From: VBAU01 sp036005185
Lineage (GTDB): Bacteria > Bacteroidota > Bacteroidia > Chitinophagales > Chitinophagaceae
DNA: 64,000 nucleotides
Direction of reading: 5' to 3'
Assembly (NCBI GenBank): GCA_036005185.1
Contig: DASYQS010000011.1
Coordinates: forward strand, 1 to 64,000
The position numbers were made by a program, and so were the translations under genes. This document shows, piece by piece, positions 35,801 to 44,138 of this stretch. Under the pieces are notes generated by a model. It had not been told where the DNA came from and made no database searches. It worked only from the letters and a program-made list of their open reading frames with translations. Position 1 is the first letter of the stretch; each line of letters begins with the position of its first letter.

Positions 35801-36054
35801 TGTATGACGCAAGCTTTGTAAAGCTGAGAGAAGCTATTCTTTCTTATTCTATTCCAAAAGAAACTATGACGAGGCTCAGACCTTTTAAAGGAATTGATGT
35901 TTCATTGATAGGAAGAAATCTCTGGATCATTCATAAAAACTTGCCTTATGCTGATCCTGAAGAAACAATCAGCGCTGGTAATTTACAAGGTTACCAGGGA
36001 GGAGCATATCCCTCAGTAAGAAATTTTACACTCAATCTTAAACTCAGGTTTTAA
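32842..36054 (+). CDS. SusC/RagA-family TonB-linked outer-membrane receptor 1
   Basis: A 1,070-residue receptor of the SusC family that imports oligomers together with its SusD lid. Signal peptide MRKLASLLAVLSLFGTLAFSQ leads to a carboxypeptidase-like N-terminal domain (about 24-95, ITGQVKDESGPVAFATV). The LQEVVVTALGIRRT segment marks the TonB-box region near 97-110. The plug (about 115-235) has DINPDDIESITVLKGAAASALYGSQGANG, read here in pieces, and the barrel ends NFTLNLKLRF. The last Phe is the usual barrel-assembly signal. The susD partner starts 17 nt downstream. Confidence 0.96.
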   Translation: MRKLASLLAVLSLFGTLAFSQNPRKITGQVKDESGPVAFATVTETNSNNSVTSDINGNFTITIKGNQITITAVDHAAQTVTVTGDVANVTLARLGGQLQEVVVTALGIRRTRNQVPYAAQQIPGDEVSKNRGSNFVTNLSGKISGLDIKQTNTMGGSTNVLIRGFKSVTGDNQALFVVDGVPFNNANTNTTNQRTGRGGFDYGNAAADINPDDIESITVLKGAAASALYGSQGANGVILITTKKGSRGLGITVNTGVGVGAIDKKTFVKYQKDYGGGYGAYYEDPSGFFLYRDVNGDGAKDLVVPMSEDASYGGKFDPSKMVYQWDAFDTSSPNFGKARPWAAAANDPSKFFEKPISYNTSIFIDGGSDKGTFKLGYTRTSDEGILPFSSVNKNLVNFAGTLNVTNKLAAGASVNFSNIVGRGRYGTGYDDKNMMTNFRQWWEVNVDVKEQKEAYFRHRQNVTWNWADPTDLVPIYWDNVYFSRYENYESDNRNRYFGNVNLSYKLTDWLNVLGRISLDSYDELQEERQAVGSVTTSNYTRFNRAYRETNYDLLFNVNKDLSSEVNFKALLGGNIRRQHTSSIRATTNGGLIIPRLYSLSNSVNTPNAPVEFDGTREVDGVFAGATISWRDMLTLDATVRRDVSSTLPKDNNAYYYPSVSGGFVFSKLLPSTTWLSYGKLRANYAEVGNDAPLFSVSDVYTIIPPFGSNSQVSVAGTKNNPDLKPERTKSWEAGLEMAFYKNRLGFDLSYYNARSFDQILPVIVSTATGYNSKFLNAATVDNKGVELSLFGTPYKKGSFSWDVNINWARNRNKVVKLFEGSENVVLANFQGGITLNATLGKPYGTIRGTSFVYDSASGQPIVGSNGRYLISPTSNVVIGDPNPDWVGGINNTFKYKNVSLSFLIDTRQGGDVFSLDLYYGMGSGLYPETADLNDKGMPSRNSIANGGGVILPGVKQDGKPNDIRVSNVNYGTFGGYGPRAIPAKHFVYDASFVKLREAILSYSIPKETMTRLRPFKGIDVSLIGRNLWIIHKNLPYADPEETISAGNLQGYQGGAYPSVRNFTLNLKLRF

Positions 36055-36071
36055 TCACTAATTAAAATACT

Positions 36072-37490
36072 ATGAAAAAAATATTTTTTATTATATCGCT
36101 GATTGTAATATCCGCAGGATGTACAAGGAATCTAAGCGATCTGAATGTAGACCCAAAAAACCCCTCTACAGCACCTTCGTCTGCCTTTTTTACCAATGCG
36201 CAGCGATCATTGATGAATACATTGACATCATCAAATGTGAACTTGAATATTTACCGGTTAATTGTTCAATACTGGCAGGAGACAACTTATACTGATGAAA
36301 GTAATTATGATCTTGCAACAAGAAGTATTAACGATGCAGTATGGAACGCATTATATCGCGATGTTCTTAAAGATTTCCAGGAAGCTAAAACTATAATTCC
36401 GAAAGATGTCAATGGTGCAGATAAAGTTCAAAATCAGTTGGCGATTACTGACATCATGCAGGTAGCTACTTGGTATTACTTGGTAACAACCTTTGGTAAC
36501 ATTCCTTATACCGAAGCGTTGGACATTAATAAGCCCTTTCCAAAATATGATGATGCAAAAACCATTTACAATGATCTGCTGACAAGACTTGATGCCGACA
36601 TTGCCAAATTAAAAACTTCGGCAGAAAGTTTTGGAGGTGCAGATATATTGTATGAAGGTGATGTTACCGCGTGGAAAAAATTTGCTAATTCATTAAAATT
36701 AAAAATGGGAATGACCATTGCGGATGATGATAATGCAAAAGCAAAATCAGCGGTCGAATCTGCTGTTGCCAGTGGTGTATTTACTTCAAATGCCGATAAT
36801 GCAGAATTTCATTACCTAGGAGCTCCACCAAATACAAATCCTATTTGGGTTGATCTTGTTCAAAGCGGACGTAAGGATTTTGTGGCCGCAAGCACAATTG
36901 TAAATGCAATGGAAGCAAGAAATGATCCAAGACTCGATGATTATTTTACAGTTGATGCAAATAGTGGATATTCCGGCGGAGACCCCGGTGCTAGTAGCAA
37001 TTATGCAACTTTCTCAAAACCAGACGAAGCTATTACCGCACCTGATTTTCCTGCGCTGCTTTTAGATTATTCAGAAGTAGAATTCCTGCTTGCTGAAGCA
37101 CTGCAAAGGGGTTATGCTGTTGGTGGTACCGCAGTTGTGCATTACGCTAATGCAATAACCGCTTCTATTGTTTATTGGGGTGGTACAACTACAGAGGCTG
37201 CTACCTATTTAGCCGGAGCTTCAGTAGTTTATAATGCTGCTAATTGGAAACAAAGTATAGGTGCTCAGAAATGGATTGCTTTGTATAACCGTGGCTGGGA
37301 TGAATGGATTGAATGGAGAAGATTGGATAACCCGCAATTGACCCCTGCAGTAGATGCTGTAACAGTAATACCACGTCGCTATCCCTATCCTGTTAATGAA
37401 CAAAATGTAAACAGGATAAATTTTGAAGCGGCTTCTACCGCTATCGGAGGAGATAAGGTGTCGACTAAATTATGGTGGGATAAATTTTAA
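36072..37490 (+). CDS. SusD/RagB-family lipoprotein 1
   Basis: A 472-residue surface lipoprotein, the substrate-binding lid for the SusC just upstream. MKKIFFIISLIVISAGC ends in Cys 17. The mature protein has the helical SusD fold with the conserved LSDLNVDPKNPSTAPSS and WYYLVTTFGNIPYTEAL segments and the C-terminal KLWWDKF. It belongs to the SusD-like type in which KWIALYNRGWDEWIEWRRL precedes the end. Each pair here carries its own SusD. A strong terminator follows 20 nt after the stop, so the first pair is a separate transcription unit. Confidence 0.95.
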   Translation: MKKIFFIISLIVISAGCTRNLSDLNVDPKNPSTAPSSAFFTNAQRSLMNTLTSSNVNLNIYRLIVQYWQETTYTDESNYDLATRSINDAVWNALYRDVLKDFQEAKTIIPKDVNGADKVQNQLAITDIMQVATWYYLVTTFGNIPYTEALDINKPFPKYDDAKTIYNDLLTRLDADIAKLKTSAESFGGADILYEGDVTAWKKFANSLKLKMGMTIADDDNAKAKSAVESAVASGVFTSNADNAEFHYLGAPPNTNPIWVDLVQSGRKDFVAASTIVNAMEARNDPRLDDYFTVDANSGYSGGDPGASSNYATFSKPDEAITAPDFPALLLDYSEVEFLLAEALQRGYAVGGTAVVHYANAITASIVYWGGTTTEAATYLAGASVVYNAANWKQSIGAQKWIALYNRGWDEWIEWRRLDNPQLTPAVDAVTVIPRRYPYPVNEQNVNRINFEAASTAIGGDKVSTKLWWDKF

Positions 37491-37510
37491 TCAATGCTTA
37501 ATAAGCTTTC

Positions 37511-37538
37511 AAAGCCGTCTTTTAAGACGGCTTTTTTT
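37511..37538 (+). terminator. Terminator of the first SusC/SusD unit
   Basis: AAAGCCGTCTT (37511-37521) pairs with AAGACGGCTTT, followed by seven T. It is a strong intrinsic terminator 20 nt after the susD 1 stop. Confidence 0.93.
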
Positions 37539-37591
37539 ATGAAATTTTAATCAATACTAGCACTTAGCCAAAAAAACATTTTTTTTACCGC

Positions 37592-37948
37592 TTGTCATAA
37601 ATCTTTTCTTTGGCGCAGCAACTTCTAAAATTATTTTGTCACTATTTCAGCCAAACTTGTTTACCCCACGACTAACTGCTTTTGAGATTTTTTTTTACAG
37701 GCTTTCTTTCCTATTCACCAGAATTGGAGAAAAAGTTTTTTGTAAGGTTAATAAAAACAATCACGAGAATTAACTTACTCCAATATTCTACTTAGAGAAA
37801 CTATAAATTTTCCGGACATGGGAATTTTGGCTTAATAAATATTTTCTAAAGTTCTCGTCCCCACATTACCACACCTAAACTACTTTTTTTATTGAATCCT
37901 TATTTGCTTTAATAGGGGTAAAGAAAAGTATTATGTAAATCCATTTAT
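37592..37948 (+). promoter_or_regulatory. Conserved leader upstream of susC 2, with a 200-nt insertion
   Basis: The 477-nt gene-free spacer holds the terminator of the previous unit and then the same block series as before susC 1: GCGCAGCA (37613-37620), TTGTCACTATT (37636-37646), CCACGACTAACTGCTT (37666-37681), TTTCCTATTCACC (37707-37719) and AATCCATTTAT (37938-37948). The last two blocks are 18 nt apart before susC 1 but 218 nt apart here. The extra ~200 nt is AT-rich, has no coding potential or inverted repeat ends that I can see, and remains unexplained. Confidence 0.6.
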
Positions 37949-37967
37949 AAATAAAAACTAAGAGATC

Positions 37968-40900
37968 ATGAGAAAACACGGATCACTGCTTGCAGTGTCA
38001 CTGCTCTTTTGCATAATGGCATTCTGCCAATCTCGTACAATTACCGGCCAGGTAAAAGATGAAACAGGACCTGTGCCCTTCGCGACAATCACTGAAACAA
38101 ATACTACCAATGTAAAAACAGCAGATGTAAATGGTAATTTTAGCATTACCATTACGGGTAACAGCCTTACTATTTCTGCTGTCAATCACCAAACTCAAAC
38201 TGTTGCAGTTAGCGGCAATACTGTTAATGTAACTCTTGTAAGATCGGAAGGTCAATTACAGGAAGTAGTTGTAACGGCTTTAGGTCAAACAAGAAGCAAA
38301 ACAAAAGTCGGGTATGCAACCACAACTTTAAACAATGAAGCAATTAACCGCACTTCTCCCGTAAGTCCACTTGATGCATTGGCGGGAAAGATCCCGGGTG
38401 CTAATATTTCAAAAACGGGCGGCCCTAATTCTTCTTCAAAAGTAATATTAAGAGGTTATGGTATTGTTGCAGGTGGAGGTAATCAGCCACTCTATGTTAT
38501 AGATGGAGTGCCTCTAACAGATGCTCGTTTTGGTGCAACTGCCAATTACGATTTTGGGCAAACCATTGCAGATATCAATCCCAACGATATTGAAAGCATT
38601 ACAGTATTAAAAGGTACCGCTGCCGCTTCTTTGTATGGCTCTCAAGCAAGAAATGGTGCTATTATGATTACCACCAGAAAAGGTAAAAGTGGCAAAATTA
38701 AAGTGGACTATGCCGGAAGTGTGAATTTTAGCACTGTAGGAAAGCTTCCAGAATTTCAAAAAATATTCGGGCAAGGATGGAGCGGAGTATTTATTTTATC
38801 AGAGAATGGAAGCTGGGGTCCAAAGTTTGATAACAAAGAAAGGCTTTGGGGTTCTATTGTCGATAACTCGCAGTTGCTGAAACCTTTTTCTTTTATAAAA
38901 GATAATCTCCGTGATTTTTATGAAACAGGCGTGGAATATAACAATTCTATATCCCTATCAGGTGGAGGTGAGAATACAAACTTTTATTTTTCATATAGCA
39001 ATGTAAACAGTGACGGCGTAGTACCAACCTCAACTGATTTTTTAAACAGAAATACTTTAGCATTACGTACCAATAGTAAGTTCAATAAGTTTTCTATAAA
39101 TACTTCGTTTAATTTTTCGAAGAGAAAAGTAAATGCTCCCTATACAGGACAATCAGGTAGTGATGGAGGTTCTACGTTTGAAGAAATTCTTCAAATTCCC
39201 ACAGATATTCCAATTACTGATCTAAGGGATTATAAGAACAAGTTTTTCAACGTAGATAATTATTTTACGCCGTTTGCAGAAAATCCTTATTATCCTTTGT
39301 ATGAGAACCGCAGTACACAAAACGCCGAAAGGTTCTTTGGAAATCTTGATCTGAACTATAGTTTTACTTCGTCTTTATCCGCACAATTACGGGTTGGGGG
39401 AGATTTTGACAATGCGAGAACTTTTGCTTACAAAGCAGTGAATGCACCTAAACCTGGAAGTTGGAATGGACCTAATCCCACTAATCCCGAAGGGGCAACC
39501 AGGCAGAATGATGTAGGCTCTGTTTCTGAAGTAACAAATTACATAGGCGTTATTAATGGAGACTTTATATTAAAATATAATAAGAATCTGAGCACAAATT
39601 TTAGCCTTGAAGCGCTGGGAGGTTATAATTATTATCAACAAGATCAAAAAGGAGTTACCGCAACTATCACCGATTTACTCGTGCCAGGATTTTATAATCT
39701 TTCTAACTCTACTGCACCTCCTACAGCTACTGATGCTATTCTGAAAAGAAAATCAATGGGTGTTTATGGCCAGGCCATTGTAGGATTCAGGGATCAAGTT
39801 TTTCTTACCTTGAATGGAAGAAACGACTGGTCTTCGACCCTGCCAATCGATCATAATTCTGTTTTCTATCCAGGGGCAAACATTGCATGGGTAGCTTCCC
39901 AAACATTTGGACTCAACAAAACATCTTTATCACTTCTCAAATTCAGAGCAGCTTATGGTAAAACAGGGGCAGATCCAGCACCTTACCTAACTGATCAAAC
40001 TTTGGTAATCGGAAGTATAAACCTGCCATTTGGTTCTCTTACCCTGCCTTATAACGGGGTAAGTGGTTTTGGAATTTCCAATACCATCGCCAACTCAAGT
40101 CTTAAACCCATTATAACCAAGGAAGCTGAATTTGGAGTTGAAGCAAGATTTTTCAAAAACCGGTTGGGAATAGATGCCGCTGTTTATGATAAAAGAACAG
40201 ATGGACAAATATTTACTGTTCCTATTGCCCCATCAACAGGCTATACTGGGTTAGTTCAGAATCTTGGATTAGTAAGTAATAGAGGAGTGGAAGTAGCATT
40301 GGATGCAAAACCGGTAAACATGAAAGATCTTGTATGGTCTCTTACTTATACATTTTCTAAAAACTGGAATAAGGTTGAGGAACTGAACGGCGGCCCTGAT
40401 TTTGTTCCATTGAGCTCGCTATATGATGCAGACTTAAGAGCTTATCCTGGAAAAAATATTTTCGGTGTTTATGCTCCAGTACCACAGATGACAGAAGACG
40501 GTAAGCTCATCATAAATCCTCAAACAGGCGTGCCACTGGTAGCTGATGAAAAAGGATTTTATGGAAATGCCGATTACGATTACATGATGGGTCTTTCAAA
40601 TACATTGAGCTATAAAGAACTTCAGCTGAGCTTTTCTTTTGATTACAGAAAAGGTGGAATCATGTACACTGGCACAGGTGATTTGCTGCAGTTTACAGGA
40701 AACGCTTTTGTTACCACATATAATGATCGCAGGCCGTTTATTATACCCAATTCAGTTATTGAAGCTGGAACTGATCCAAATGGCAAACCAATTTATGAGG
40801 AAAACACAACACCTATTGTAGAATCTGGCTATGATGCATTCTGGTATCCTACAACAAATAAAGCCATGTCTTATAATCTTCGATTTGTTGATAGATCATT

Positions 40901-41144
40901 TTTGAAATTAAGAGATGTGGCATTGTCGTATAAACTACCCAAGGCGTTGGCCTCTAAAATAAAGGCAACAAATCTTATGGTAAGTGTATATGGCAGCAAC
41001 TTCATTCTTTGGACTCCAAGATCTAATATATATCTGGACCCAGAAGCCACTAACCTAGGAAATGATTTGACTAGCCAATTTGGAGAATTTAGAACAGGAC
41101 CTACATCAAAACAATTTGGTGTATCACTGAAAGCAAGTTTTTAA
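37968..41144 (+). CDS. SusC/RagA-family TonB-linked outer-membrane receptor 2
   Basis: A 1,058-residue SusC-type receptor. Signal peptide MRKHGSLLAVSLLFCIMAFCQ, N-terminal carboxypeptidase-like domain (about 22-92), LQEVVVTALGQTRSKTKV at about 93-110, then a plug domain with ILRGYGIVAGGGNQPLYVID and DINPNDIESITVLKGTAAAS, and a barrel ending in QFGVSLKASF. The first ~95 residues and their DNA are clearly related to those of receptor 1, while the barrel has diverged, as expected for paralogues with different ligands. Its susD starts 16 nt downstream. Confidence 0.96.
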   Translation: MRKHGSLLAVSLLFCIMAFCQSRTITGQVKDETGPVPFATITETNTTNVKTADVNGNFSITITGNSLTISAVNHQTQTVAVSGNTVNVTLVRSEGQLQEVVVTALGQTRSKTKVGYATTTLNNEAINRTSPVSPLDALAGKIPGANISKTGGPNSSSKVILRGYGIVAGGGNQPLYVIDGVPLTDARFGATANYDFGQTIADINPNDIESITVLKGTAAASLYGSQARNGAIMITTRKGKSGKIKVDYAGSVNFSTVGKLPEFQKIFGQGWSGVFILSENGSWGPKFDNKERLWGSIVDNSQLLKPFSFIKDNLRDFYETGVEYNNSISLSGGGENTNFYFSYSNVNSDGVVPTSTDFLNRNTLALRTNSKFNKFSINTSFNFSKRKVNAPYTGQSGSDGGSTFEEILQIPTDIPITDLRDYKNKFFNVDNYFTPFAENPYYPLYENRSTQNAERFFGNLDLNYSFTSSLSAQLRVGGDFDNARTFAYKAVNAPKPGSWNGPNPTNPEGATRQNDVGSVSEVTNYIGVINGDFILKYNKNLSTNFSLEALGGYNYYQQDQKGVTATITDLLVPGFYNLSNSTAPPTATDAILKRKSMGVYGQAIVGFRDQVFLTLNGRNDWSSTLPIDHNSVFYPGANIAWVASQTFGLNKTSLSLLKFRAAYGKTGADPAPYLTDQTLVIGSINLPFGSLTLPYNGVSGFGISNTIANSSLKPIITKEAEFGVEARFFKNRLGIDAAVYDKRTDGQIFTVPIAPSTGYTGLVQNLGLVSNRGVEVALDAKPVNMKDLVWSLTYTFSKNWNKVEELNGGPDFVPLSSLYDADLRAYPGKNIFGVYAPVPQMTEDGKLIINPQTGVPLVADEKGFYGNADYDYMMGLSNTLSYKELQLSFSFDYRKGGIMYTGTGDLLQFTGNAFVTTYNDRRPFIIPNSVIEAGTDPNGKPIYEENTTPIVESGYDAFWYPTTNKAMSYNLRFVDRSFLKLRDVALSYKLPKALASKIKATNLMVSVYGSNFILWTPRSNIYLDPEATNLGNDLTSQFGEFRTGPTSKQFGVSLKASF

Positions 41145-41160
41145 TTAAAAAATTATTACA

Positions 41161-42687
41161 ATGAAGATGTCAATAAGAAATTCTATACTATTAGCAAGTT
41201 TTTTAGCGAGCTTGTTAATAGAAACCGGTTGTAAAAAAACATTGGATATAAATCAAAGTCCGAATACACCCTCCGTTTCTCAAGGTACTCCCAAACTTGT
41301 TTTTCCGGCTGCAGTAGTTGGAACGGTTGCCAGAGTAGGTGGTGATCTGGCCATTTTGGGAGCTATTTGGGGTGAATATGCAACTCAGTCTGCGCTTTCA
41401 AGCCAGTATCGTCAGCTTGATGCTTATAATGTTGACGGTAGCCAATTAAATGGTCCTTACACGGGTTTATTTTCTTCTGGTCTTAAAAATTATCAATTCA
41501 TCATTGATAAATCAAAAGAAACAAAAGATTGGAATTTTTATTTGATGGCTACAGTCATGAAAGCTTATACCATGCAGGTTCTGGTGGATTTATATGATAA
41601 GGTTCCTTACTTCGAAGCACTACAGGGAACTGCAAATTTAAATCCGGCATTTGATGATGGCTATACTATTTATACGGATCTACTGAAAAGCATTGATACA
41701 GCTTTAAGCAAAGATTTTTCGGCATCTACAAATACTTCCCCTGGCAAAGTTGATTTGATTTTTCCGGGAGTGGGAAATACAGATGTTGCTGCTGAAATTG
41801 ATTGGGCAAATTCAGGAAATATTAATAAATGGAAGCAGTTTGCAAACACACTTAAGCTGAAGATCTATTTACGCATGGTGAAAGCAAAAGCATCAGAGGC
41901 TCAAGCAGGCATTCAAAAATTATATGCTGATAATGCCCAGTTTTTGACAGGCAATGCAGGCGTTTTTGGTTTTACTGATATAGCGGGGAAAGACAATCCT
42001 ATGTATGAACAAAATATTCGCCAATTGAACACGCCTGATAATTTGCGTGCAAGCAAAACCCTGGCTAGTTTTTTACAAACAAAGAGTGATACAAGGATCA
42101 CTTACTATTTTGGTACCGCATCTCCGGTTTCTATTCATCAAGGAGATTTTTTAAGTACAGATCCTACTTATGGCAGTGCTGCAAGACTGGTTCAAAGACC
42201 TACAGACCCGGTCATCTTTATTTCAACGGCTGAATCATATTTTTTACAAGCAGAAGCTCGTGAGCGATATTTTGGTGGAGCAGGTGCAAAGGCATTGTAT
42301 GATGCAGGGGTATTGGCAGCTTTTACTTCCATGGGACAAAATGGTGCATCCTACATTGCATCTGGTGGTGTATATGAGTACCCAATTGCAGGGTCCTTAG
42401 AACAAAAGATCGAAGCTATTATTGTTCAAAAATGGATCGCTCTTGGTTATGGTGTTCATTATATTGAAGCATTTTTTGAACGCAACAGAGCAGGATATCC
42501 TAAAACAAGCCCGGTTTATTCAACCAATGCTTCCTATGTTCCCGGTCAATTTGTGGTATCAAAGAATTCAGTACTCGCGCCTGGTTTGTTTCCAAAGCGT
42601 TTGGTATTTCCGGATGTAGAAAAAACGAGAAATTCAAATACGCCAGAAATTGTTCCTATTGCAACACCGGTATGGTGGGCACTGTAA
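41161..42687 (+). CDS. SusD/RagB-family lipoprotein 2
   Basis: A 508-residue surface lipoprotein paired with receptor 2. The signal peptide MKMSIRNSILLASFLASLLI ends at Cys 23 (ETGCKK). Conserved SusD segments include LDINQSPNTPSVSQ, MQVLVDLYDKVPYFEALQG, PVIFISTAESYFLQAEARER and the KWIALGYGVHYIEAFFERNR region, ending PVWWAL. It differs from SusD 1 and 3 in ending without the DK pair. The downstream gene starts 40 nt later in the same direction, so the unit continues with two lipoproteins. Confidence 0.94.
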   Translation: MKMSIRNSILLASFLASLLIETGCKKTLDINQSPNTPSVSQGTPKLVFPAAVVGTVARVGGDLAILGAIWGEYATQSALSSQYRQLDAYNVDGSQLNGPYTGLFSSGLKNYQFIIDKSKETKDWNFYLMATVMKAYTMQVLVDLYDKVPYFEALQGTANLNPAFDDGYTIYTDLLKSIDTALSKDFSASTNTSPGKVDLIFPGVGNTDVAAEIDWANSGNINKWKQFANTLKLKIYLRMVKAKASEAQAGIQKLYADNAQFLTGNAGVFGFTDIAGKDNPMYEQNIRQLNTPDNLRASKTLASFLQTKSDTRITYYFGTASPVSIHQGDFLSTDPTYGSAARLVQRPTDPVIFISTAESYFLQAEARERYFGGAGAKALYDAGVLAAFTSMGQNGASYIASGGVYEYPIAGSLEQKIEAIIVQKWIALGYGVHYIEAFFERNRAGYPKTSPVYSTNASYVPGQFVVSKNSVLAPGLFPKRLVFPDVEKTRNSNTPEIVPIATPVWWAL

Positions 42688-42727
42688 CAATAAAATTTAA
42701 AAATGTCGCAATTAAAAAGATTATAAA

Positions 42728-43375
42728 ATGAAAAAGATAATTCAGTTATTATTTCTTTCTGTTATTATCGGGCTTGTTGCCTGTAATAAGGATGAAATCC
42801 ATAATACAGATGAACAAGTTGGGATTTCTAGAGTAACACATTTCCCCGTATTTCAAGTGTCGGGTGATGAATTTATGTCGGTTGTGAAAGGCAGCACATT
42901 CACAGATCCGGGAGTTAAAGCCTTTGAAGGAGGAACAGAGATACCTGTTAAAGTATCGGGTTCCGTAAATACAAACCAAACGGGTTTGTATGTGATTACT
43001 TATTCTGCAACTAATAAAGATAATTTTTCAGCAACTACTACAAGAACGGTTGTAGTTATAGCTGCTCATGAAAATGCAGGCGTTGATTTATCCGGTAAAT
43101 ATGATTATGTCGGTTCTTCAACATATACGGCTACAGTTACCAAGGTTGCCGAGGGAACATATACCACCGATAACTCTTGGAGCGGACTCACAATAATTCC
43201 AATTGTTTTTGTGTCTCTTGATGGCTTAGCTATTTCAATACCCAGTCAAGCAACTGCTTTCGGTACTGCATTTGGAACAGGAACATATACTCCGGCTACA
43301 AAGCGGTTGGTTTATACAATCAGTATTCCATCCCAGGGAATTAGTAATTCAAACAGAACATGGCAAAGACAATAA
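42728..43375 (+). CDS. Surface lipoprotein with DUF5011 Ig-like domain
   Basis: A 215-residue lipoprotein in the second SusCD unit. MKKIIQLLFLSVIIGLVAC gives Cys 19. Residues ~55-115 form an Ig-like DUF5011 domain (VVKGSTFTDPGVKAFEGG, then TGLYVITYSATNKDNFSATT). The C-terminal ~90 residues (GKYDYVGSSTYTATVTKV onward) resemble the BT_2262-like domain found with DUF5011 next to SusCD pairs. By position it is a surface-exposed accessory binding protein. The ligand is unknown. Confidence 0.85.
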   Translation: MKKIIQLLFLSVIIGLVACNKDEIHNTDEQVGISRVTHFPVFQVSGDEFMSVVKGSTFTDPGVKAFEGGTEIPVKVSGSVNTNQTGLYVITYSATNKDNFSATTTRTVVVIAAHENAGVDLSGKYDYVGSSTYTATVTKVAEGTYTTDNSWSGLTIIPIVFVSLDGLAISIPSQATAFGTAFGTGTYTPATKRLVYTISIPSQGISNSNRTWQRQ

Positions 43376-43397
43376 ATAATTTAAATAACTACGAGGT

Positions 43398-43877
43398 ATG
43401 AAAAAGATAATAATATTCTCAGGACTTGTAATTTTCTTGTTTTCTTCGTGCAAACAAGAACTCCCCGATGTTGGCGGTACTGCAGCTGAAAAAATGGCGA
43501 ATGAATGGTGGGTAACATTAGATTTACCTGGTCAACCCGACGTTTTTGGAATTGGTCATTTTAAAATAGCAACTTATAATACAGCAGCTAATAACGACTC
43601 AATTTGGATCGATGATTTTGAAAATGGATGGCAAGTAAAATTCAAAGCCAAAGCAGATTTTACTAACTTAACTTTTACGGCGAATAAAGCACCCAATCAA
43701 TATTATCCCATAACAGTTAATTTAACTGACGGTAAAATTCTTTTAAATGCAGGGCATTCCAAATCAGGCAATGTGGTTGACAGCATTCATATGAAAGTTG
43801 AATTTTCTGATGATCCGGGAACGATCTATGAAATGAATGGGGGTGCTAGAACAAGATTTGCTGAAGATGATTATTGA
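43398..43877 (+). CDS. Lipid-binding-type (PF12888-like) lipoprotein
   Basis: A 159-residue lipoprotein, last gene of the second unit. MKKIIIFSGLVIFLFSSC gives Cys 18. The domain starts AAEKMANEWWVTLDLPG and continues with IWIDDFENGWQVKFKAK and DSIHMKVEFSDDPGTIYEM, a pattern matching the family named putative lipid-binding hydrolase (PF12888), which is usually found beside SusCD and DUF5011 genes. No catalytic residues are evident, so a binding role is as likely as hydrolysis. A strong terminator follows 32 nt after the stop. Confidence 0.82.
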   Translation: MKKIIIFSGLVIFLFSSCKQELPDVGGTAAEKMANEWWVTLDLPGQPDVFGIGHFKIATYNTAANNDSIWIDDFENGWQVKFKAKADFTNLTFTANKAPNQYYPITVNLTDGKILLNAGHSKSGNVVDSIHMKVEFSDDPGTIYEMNGGARTRFAEDDY

Positions 43878-43909
43878 TATATTATTAATTGATTTAAGAT
43901 AATTTTCAA

Positions 43910-43937
43910 AAAACCACCTCTATTGAGGTGGTTTTTT
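43910..43937 (+). terminator. Terminator of the second SusC/SusD unit
   Basis: AAAACCACCTC (43910-43920) pairs with GAGGTGGTTTT (43925-43935) around a 4-nt loop, followed by T. Strong intrinsic terminator. Confidence 0.93.
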
Positions 43938-44007
43938 AGTTTTGTACTAATATTTGGCCGCTTATTTTTTAAAAATTCCCGCATCGTAACAATTATTTTT
44001 TTAAGAA

Positions 44008-44038
44008 TTGTTAAAAATTTCTTTTTATTTGCGCAGCA
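44008..44038 (+). promoter_or_regulatory. Upstream element of susC 3 shared with the other units
   Basis: TTGTTAAAAA (44008-44017) is followed by TTATTTGCGCAGCA (44025-44038). The same arrangement of TTG, an A/T run and GCGCAGCA occurs before susC 1 (TTG at 32650) and susC 2 (TTG at 37592), with 20-nt gaps between TTG and GCGCAGCA here and in unit 1, and 18 nt in unit 2. It is likely the promoter or an activator site. The later blocks of the first two leaders are absent. Confidence 0.55.
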
Positions 44039-44138
44039 TTTCAAGGGCTGAGGCTGTCTCTTTTTTCAAATCCTTCCTTTGAAATCGACTGTTTTTCATT
44101 GAAACTCATTGCTTTTTAATTTAAAAATTAACGTTCAC

